The notes under the pieces: model-generated | The model's input: only the letters and a program-made list of their open reading frames with translations | Told to the model about the DNA's origin: nothing | Databases searched by the model: none | Translations under genes and position numbers: made by a program | Source of the DNA: Paramicrobacterium humi | GTDB taxonomy: Bacteria; Actinomycetota; Actinomycetes; Actinomycetales; Microbacteriaceae | Length of the DNA stretch: 64,000 bases | Assembly (NCBI RefSeq): GCF_900105715.1 | Contig: NZ_FNRY01000001.1 | Coordinates: 2,976,001 to 3,040,000, forward strand | Direction of reading: 5' to 3' | Part shown: one piece after another, positions 59,337-64,000 of the stretch | Layout of the letters: the number at the start of each line of letters is the position of its first letter | Position numbering within the stretch: the first letter of the stretch is position 1

Positions 59337-61067
59337 TTACTTCACCTTTCCGTCGGCGGAGTCGAGAGTCGGCGTGTCGGGAGCGTCCTTCATGGGGCCG
59401 TGTCCGACCGGGATCACCGTCTCCGGGTGGTTGAGGTCGAACGCAGGGCGCTCCGAGCGGATGCGCGGGATGGACGTGAAGTTGTGTCGCGGCGGCGGGC
59501 AGGATGTCGCCCACTCGAGCGAAGCGCCATAACCCCATGGGTCGTCGACGGTGACCTTCGGTGCCCGGCGAGCGGTGATGTACACGTTCAGGAGGAACGG
59601 AATCATCGAAATCGCGAGCAGCATGGCGCCGACCGTCGACAGCTGGTTCATCCAGGTGAAGCCGTCCTGCGGCGAGTATGTCGCGTAACGACGCGGCATA
59701 CCCATCACTCCGAGCCAGTGCTGGACGAGGAACGTCGTGTGGAAGCCGATGAACAGCAGCCAGAAGTGCCAGTAGCCCAGGCGCTCGTTGAGCATCTTGC
59801 CCGTCCACTTCGGCCACCAGAAGTAGAAGCCGGAGAACATGGCGAACACGACGGTTCCGAACACCACGTAGTGGAAGTGCGCGACGACGAAGTACGTGTC
59901 GGAGACGTGGAAGTCGAGCGGCGGCGACGCAAGGATCACACCGGTGAGACCACCGAAGGTGAAGGTGATGAGGAAGCCGATCGCCCACAGCATCGGCGTC
60001 TCGAAGGTCAACGACCCTCGCCACATCGTGCCGATCCAGTTGAAGATCTTCACACCCGTCGGCACCGCGATGAGCATCGTCATGAGCGAGAAGAACGGCA
60101 GCAGCACGGAGCCCGTGACGTACATGTGGTGTGCCCACACGCTCACGGACAGGGCGGCGATGGAGATCGTCGCGTACACGAGGGTCTTGTACCCGAAGAT
60201 CGGCTTACGGCTGAAGACCGGGAACACCTCGGAGACGATGCCGAAGAACGGCAAGGCGATGATGTACACCTCGGGGTGGCCGAAGAACCAGAACAGGTGC
60301 TGCCACAGCATCACTCCCCCGTTGGCGGGGTTGTAGATCTGCGCGTCGAACACACGGTCGGCTGCGAGACCGAACATCGCGGCCGCGAGCACGGGGAACG
60401 CCATCAGGATGAGGAGCGAGGTGATGAGCGTGTTCCACGTGAAGATCGCCATGCGGAACATGGTCATGCCAGGAGCGCGCATCGTGATGATCGTCGTGAT
60501 GAAGTTCACAGCGCCGAGGATCGTGCCGAAACCGGACATGCCGAGGCCGAGCACCCAGAGGTTGCCTCCGACGCCGGGCGAGAATGTCGTACTCGACAAC
60601 GGCGTATACGCGAACCAGCCGAAGGCCGCCGCGCCCTGCGGGGTGAGGAATCCGCCGACGGCGATCAGGCTGCCGAAGAAGTACAGCCAGAACGCGAAGG
60701 CGTTCAGTCGCGGGAAGGCGACGTCCGGCGCGCCGATCTGCAGCGGCATGAGCACGTTCGCGAAGCCCGCGAACAGCGGCGTCGCGAACATGAGGAGCAT
60801 GATCGTGCCGTGCATCGTGAACAGCTGGTTGTACTGCTCCTTCGTGGGCACGAGCTCGAGACCCGGCTCGAACAGCTGGGCGCGAATGATCAGCGCCATC
60901 ACGCCGCCGATGCAGAAGAACAGGAACGACCCGATCAGGTACATGTACCCGATCGTCTTGTGGTCGGTGGAGGTGATCCACTTGACCAGGATGTTTCCCT
61001 TGTGCTCAACCTTCGACTGGTTGACCACCTTTGCCTGCCCCTGGGGCAGGTCCGTCATGGTCGTCAA
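59337..61067 (-). CDS. ctaD: Cytochrome c oxidase subunit I CtaD
   Basis: A 576-residue catalytic subunit with 12 membrane helices. Binuclear-site motifs include [15 protein letters not shown] (CuB/Tyr-His, about residues 259-273) and [15 protein letters not shown] with the heme ligands (about 382-396). It pumps protons while reducing oxygen. A TTG at 61067 is chosen because GGAGAG lies eight bases upstream, inside the end of ctaC; the ATG at 61058 has no ribosome binding site at useful distance. It is translated right after ctaC. Confidence 0.92.
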   Translation of the reverse strand: MTTMTDLPQGQAKVVNQSKVEHKGNILVKWITSTDHKTIGYMYLIGSFLFFCIGGVMALIIRAQLFEPGLELVPTKEQYNQLFTMHGTIMLLMFATPLFAGFANVLMPLQIGAPDVAFPRLNAFAFWLYFFGSLIAVGGFLTPQGAAAFGWFAYTPLSSTTFSPGVGGNLWVLGLGMSGFGTILGAVNFITTIITMRAPGMTMFRMAIFTWNTLITSLLILMAFPVLAAAMFGLAADRVFDAQIYNPANGGVMLWQHLFWFFGHPEVYIIALPFFGIVSEVFPVFSRKPIFGYKTLVYATISIAALSVSVWAHHMYVTGSVLLPFFSLMTMLIAVPTGVKIFNWIGTMWRGSLTFETPMLWAIGFLITFTFGGLTGVILASPPLDFHVSDTYFVVAHFHYVVFGTVVFAMFSGFYFWWPKWTGKMLNERLGYWHFWLLFIGFHTTFLVQHWLGVMGMPRRYATYSPQDGFTWMNQLSTVGAMLLAISMIPFLLNVYITARRAPKVTVDDPWGYGASLEWATSCPPPRHNFTSIPRIRSERPAFDLNHPETVIPVGHGPMKDAPDTPTLDSADGKVK

Positions 61068-61071
61068 CGGT

Positions 61072-61974
61072 CTACTCTCCCTCTTCACTCTTCTGGAACG
61101 ACGACTTCTTGTCGTCAGGCATGTTGTGGTTGCGGTCGTAGTCCGCACCGTAGTCGCCGACGTGGCCGGCGTTTGCCAGGTCTGCCAGATGGGCCTCGTA
61201 CTCAGCCTGGGAGACGATCTTGACGTTGAAGAGCATCATCGAGTGGTACTCACCGCAGAGCTCGGCGCACTTCCCGGCGTAGGTTCCCTCGCGCTGCGTC
61301 TCGAACGACATGTAGTTCGTCTTGCCGGGGAACATGTCCTTCTTGTAAAGGAAGTCGATGACCCAGAACGAGTGCGCCACGTCGCGGGAGTTGAGCGCGA
61401 TCTTGATCTTCGAGTCCACCGGGAGGTAGAGCGTCGGGAGAGCGTCCTGGTCGATGGATCCGTCTTCGGCCTCGATAGCCTGCTGGCCGGAGGACCAGAC
61501 CTGCTTGCCGTCGACGGCGTTGTCGTACACGAAGTCCCACGACCACTGCTTGGCGTAGACCTCGATGACAGCGTCGGCCTCGGAGTCGCTGTACTGCGTC
61601 TCGATCTCGTTCTGGTCGCGGGCGGTGAACGCGAACATGCCGATCACGAGGATCAGCGGCACGACCGTGTAGAAGATCTCGATCGGCATGTTGTAGCGCA
61701 GCTGAGCCGGGAGGCCGGTCTGGCCCTTGCGGCGGCGGTACACCACGATGGCCCAGATGATCAGGCCCCACGTGAGGACTCCGACGCCGAGAAGGACGAT
61801 CCATGAGGTCGTCCAGAGCGTCGCCGTCGTCTCGGCGTGGTTTGTCACCGACTTCTCACCCTCGATGAAACCGGGCATGAAGCCGTGGAGTTCAGCCTGC
61901 GTGCACCCCGCCAGGATCACTGTGAAAGCGATGGCGATCGGGATGGCAGCCCAGCGGAGTCGTCTGTTCGAGCG
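61072..61974 (-). CDS. ctaC: Cytochrome c oxidase subunit II CtaC
   Basis: A 300-residue lipoprotein (lipobox ILAGC, about residues 18-22) with two membrane helices and an outer CuA domain. CuA ligands are in [12 protein letters not shown] (about residues 245-256) and a His in [18 protein letters not shown] (about 205-222). The GTG at 61974 is chosen because GAAAGG is at a good distance; a GTG at 61998 would add eight residues. It receives electrons from QcrC. It is the first gene of the ctaC-ctaD-ctaF unit. Confidence 0.92.
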   Translation of the reverse strand, partial: RSNRRLRWAAIPIAIAFTVILAGCTQAELHGFMPGFIEGEKSVTNHAETTATLWTTSWIVLLGVGVLTWGLIIWAIVVYRRRKGQTGLPAQLRYNMPIEIFYTVVPLILVIGMFAFTARDQNEIETQYSDSEADAVIEVYAKQWSWDFVYDNAVDGKQVWSSGQQAIEAEDGSIDQDALPTLYLPVDSKIKIALNSRDVAHSFWVIDFLYKKDMFPGKTNYMSFETQREGTYAGKCAELCGEYHSMMLFNVKIVSQAEYEAHLADLANAGHVGDYGADYDRNHNMPDDKKSSFQKSEEGE

Positions 61975-61997
61975 CACCTGGGACCTTTCGGAAGACA

Positions 61998-62030
61998 CTG
62001 GTAATTCTCAGCCTAGTCTAGCCCGATTGC
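61998..62030 (-). promoter_or_regulatory. Probable ctaC promoter region
   Basis: Read on the - strand, TAGACT and TAGGCT lie 12 to 20 bases before the GTG at 61998. They are candidate -10 boxes in the TANNNT style common in this window. If TAGGCT is used, transcription begins near the GTG at 61998. No -35 is recognisable. Confidence 0.35.
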
Positions 62031-62116
62031 TCAGGCCGCGCGTGACCACACGGGCCTTTCGCAAAGCGAATATCCGCTCTGCGGAGCACGAGAGAGCCTG
62101 TGCGAGAACGCGAAAC

Positions 62117-62150
62117 GGCGGGACAAGCGACATTTATCGCTCGTCCCGCC
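62117..62150 (-). terminator. Terminator after erpA
   Basis: A 14-bp stem GGCGGGACAAGCGA (62117-62130) with 62137-62150 (one A-C mismatch) closes on CATTTA, 19 bases after the erpA stop on the - strand. The rest of 61999-62168 shows no gene. Confidence 0.75.
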
Positions 62151-62168
62151 GATCAAATGCGTCGAGGG

Positions 62169-62531
62169 TCAGCTGAAGCTGTCTCCGCATGCGCAGCTGC
62201 CCTGCGCGTTCGGGTTGTCGATCGTGAATCCCTGCTTCTGGATGCTGTCCTCGAAGTCGATAACGGCGCCATCGAGATACGGCACGCTCATCTTGTCGAC
62301 GACGACCTCGACGCCGTTGAAGTCGACGGTCTCGTCGCCGTCGAGCAGTCGCTCGTCGAAGTAGAGCTGGTAGATCAGTCCGGAGCATCCGCCGGGCTGA
62401 ACCGCGACGCGAAGTCGAAGGTCGTCACGGCCTTCCTGGCTGAGAAGGCTCTTCACCTTGTCCGCAGCCGTGCCGGTCAACTCGACGCCGTGTGCTTTCG
62501 TCGGGCTCTGAGTGGTCAGTGTATCGCTCAT
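62169..62531 (-). CDS. erpA: Iron-sulfur cluster insertion protein ErpA (HesB/IscA family)
   Basis: A 120-residue A-type carrier. The three cluster-ligand cysteines are visible in QPGGCSGLIYQ (about residue 49) and SCACGDSFS at the C-terminus (about 113 and 115). It delivers Fe-S clusters to target proteins; the QcrA Rieske cluster could be among them. A hairpin terminator follows. It is monocistronic and separate from the suf operon. Confidence 0.92.
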   Translation of the reverse strand: MSDTLTTQSPTKAHGVELTGTAADKVKSLLSQEGRDDLRLRVAVQPGGCSGLIYQLYFDERLLDGDETVDFNGVEVVVDKMSVPYLDGAVIDFEDSIQKQGFTIDNPNAQGSCACGDSFS

Positions 62532-62610
62532 GACTCTCCTCGCGATTGGGTGGCCCCGACGTGGGGTTCAGGCTCCATGGTACCTGCCCGTGCCGGAATC
62601 GAGCCATGGA

Positions 62611-63996
62611 CTACCGTGCTTTTTCGTTGAGCCTCGACAGCAGCAGCGCTTCGGTGAGGATCGCACGGCGGAAGACGCCGAGGTGCAGCGACTCGTTCGG
62701 GCTGTGCGCGCGGGTGTCCGGGTCCTCCACGCCCGTGATGAGGATCTCGGCGTCCGGGAAGACGCGCACGAGGTCGGCGACGAACGGTATCGAGCCGCCG
62801 ATCCCCATGCGGACCGGATCCGCTCCCCACGCGTCGCGCATCGCGTCAAGAGTCGACGCGACGATCGGTCCGGAGTCGTCGACGAGGAACGGGTCGCCGA
62901 CGTCGACCTCGTCGATGGTGATCTCGGCGCCGAACGGTGTGTTCGCCCGAATGTGCTGCTCGAGCGCAGCGAACGCCTCGGCGGCGCTCTGTCCCGGTGC
63001 GATGCGCGCCGACACCTTCACGTTCACATGTGGGATGAGCGTGTTCGAGGCGTTGGCGACGTCGGGGGCGTCGATTCCCGTGACGGTGATCGCGGGCTGG
63101 AACCAGATTCGCTCCAGAATGCTGCCGGAGCCGACCGGGCGCACAGACTCTCCGAGGGCCGCTTCGGCGCGAAGCTGCGCTTCTCCGTATTCGGGAGTGG
63201 TGGCGTCATGCGCGCTCAGTCCCTCAACCGCGACCGAGCCGTCCTCCGACCAGAACGAGTTGAGCAGGCGGATCGTTGCCATCATGGCGTCCGGCACGGC
63301 TCCGCCGAACATTCCGGAGTGCGAGGCGTGCGCGAGCGTGCGCACTCCGAGCCGGAAGGCTACGTTGCCGCGCAGGCTCACACTGAGCGCAGGCGTCTCG
63401 GTGTTCCAGTTGTCTGAATCAGCGACCACGATCGCATCCGCCTCGAGCGCTTCGCGATTCTGCTCGAGGAAGCTCGCGAAGGAGCGCGATCCGAACTCCT
63501 CCTCCCCCTCGATGAACAGCGCGATTCCGAGTTCGAGGTCGTCTCCCGCCGCCTCGGCGAGAGCGCGGACGGCCCCGATGTGGGTCATCACACCGGCCTT
63601 GTCGTCAGCGGCCCCTCGCCCGTAGAGCCGATCGCCCTTCACGACGGGCTCGAACGGCGCCGTGTCCCAGTCCTCGTCCTTCCCGGGCGGCTGGACGTCG
63701 TGGTGTGCGTACAGCAGAATCGTCGGCTTTCCGCCACGCGCGTGACGCCGGGCGAGAACGGCCGGCTGGCCGAGCTCCCCGGTCTCCGCGATAGGGGCGC
63801 GGACCACGTCGACGGAGTCGAAGACTCCCGTTTCACGGGCCAGAGCGGCGACGGCTTCGGCGCTCTCGAGAACGTGGGCAGGATCGAACGCGGACCAGGA
63901 GACGGACGGGATGCGTACCAGGTCGCTCAGGTCGGCGATCGTCGCGGGCAGGTTCTCCCGCACGATCTGGGCAAGCTGGGTCTCTGCTGCGGACAT
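62611..63996 (-). CDS. M20 family dipeptidase
   Basis: A 461-residue zinc dipeptidase. LLYAHHDVQPPG (metal His and Asp, about residues 94-105), GRGAADDKAGVMTHIGAV (bridging Asp, about 126-143) and IEGEEEFGS with the catalytic Glu pair (about 161-169) are clear. GMFGGAVPDAM begins the lid domain. It likely cleaves dipeptides or acyl-amino acids; the substrate is unknown. The ATG at 63996 is the last complete start near the window edge. Confidence 0.88.
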   Translation of the reverse strand: MSAAETQLAQIVRENLPATIADLSDLVRIPSVSWSAFDPAHVLESAEAVAALARETGVFDSVDVVRAPIAETGELGQPAVLARRHARGGKPTILLYAHHDVQPPGKDEDWDTAPFEPVVKGDRLYGRGAADDKAGVMTHIGAVRALAEAAGDDLELGIALFIEGEEEFGSRSFASFLEQNREALEADAIVVADSDNWNTETPALSVSLRGNVAFRLGVRTLAHASHSGMFGGAVPDAMMATIRLLNSFWSEDGSVAVEGLSAHDATTPEYGEAQLRAEAALGESVRPVGSGSILERIWFQPAITVTGIDAPDVANASNTLIPHVNVKVSARIAPGQSAAEAFAALEQHIRANTPFGAEITIDEVDVGDPFLVDDSGPIVASTLDAMRDAWGADPVRMGIGGSIPFVADLVRVFPDAEILITGVEDPDTRAHSPNESLHLGVFRRAILTEALLLSRLNEKAR

Positions 63997-64000
63997 CGCG

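Noticed and set aside
58911-61223. Long open frame on the + strand opposite ctaF and ctaD (over 700 codons, rich in Arg, His, Asp and Glu)
   Set aside because: It is the complement of the recognisable oxidase genes; composition is typical of a high-GC antisense shadow and it has no family motif.

Overview
This is a gene-dense, high-GC chromosomal stretch from an actinobacterium, most likely of the family Microbacteriaceae (Micrococcales). The placement rests on mycothiol ligase MshC, the WYL regulators PafB and PafC, RbpA, an actinobacterial qcrCAB-ctaCDEF respiratory locus, a MabA-like FabG, many GTG/TTG starts and recurrent GGATGCC/GGCATCC words. It is core genome: I see no insertion sequences, prophage, CRISPR arrays or rRNA genes, and one tRNA gene, tRNA-Leu(GAG).

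Layout. 1-4451: start of a heme A synthase gene, then the suf Fe-S assembly operon. 4545-8355: an ABC-F protein, a SURF1 mini-operon and FabG. 8376-12692: serB-glgC, a GlgM/GlgA-type glycosyltransferase, an orphan ABC ATPase and rpmE2. 12756-22900: exonuclease, trehalose synthase TreS, hydrolases, Sir2, an rRNA/tRNA methyltransferase, a lipase-like SGNH protein, a helicase and a DUF6226-like gene. 23190-27640: M20 peptidase, uppP, mshC, PAC2. 27721-37530: HAD, trmI, FKBP lipoprotein, pafB, pafC, tatA, tatC, helY, lnt, in the order that normally flanks the Pup-proteasome genes, but without those genes. 37538-43115: rbpA, a GDPD/SPFH/NfeD operon, an SDR and an S9 peptidase. 43136-47747: HdeD-like protein, then AraC, two VOC proteins and a UvrA-like ABC protein. 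48152-53589: small poorly conserved genes, a frameshifted NUDIX gene, the dhaKLM operon and trpD. 53732-61974: cytochrome bc1 and aa3 oxidase genes. 62169-63996: erpA and a second M20 peptidase.

The most striking feature is the replication terminus. A 28-bp sequence at 48084-48111 has the architecture of a XerC/XerD dif site and matches the actinobacterial dif consensus as I recall it. Independently, the heptamer GGGGGAG occurs 23 times by eye on the + strand left of this site and not on the - strand, and 9 times on the - strand right of it and not on the + strand. It therefore always points toward dif, even inside genes transcribed the other way, as expected for FtsK-orienting (KOPS/AIMS-like) sequences. 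Most genes on each side also point toward the site. A lone consensus XerD half-site lies about 330 bp away at 47764.

A second window-wide pattern is promoter architecture. At least a dozen genes have a TANNNT -10 box (often TAGGCT) ending 6-9 bases before the ATG/GTG, with no room for a ribosome binding site, so many genes here are probably read from leaderless mRNAs.
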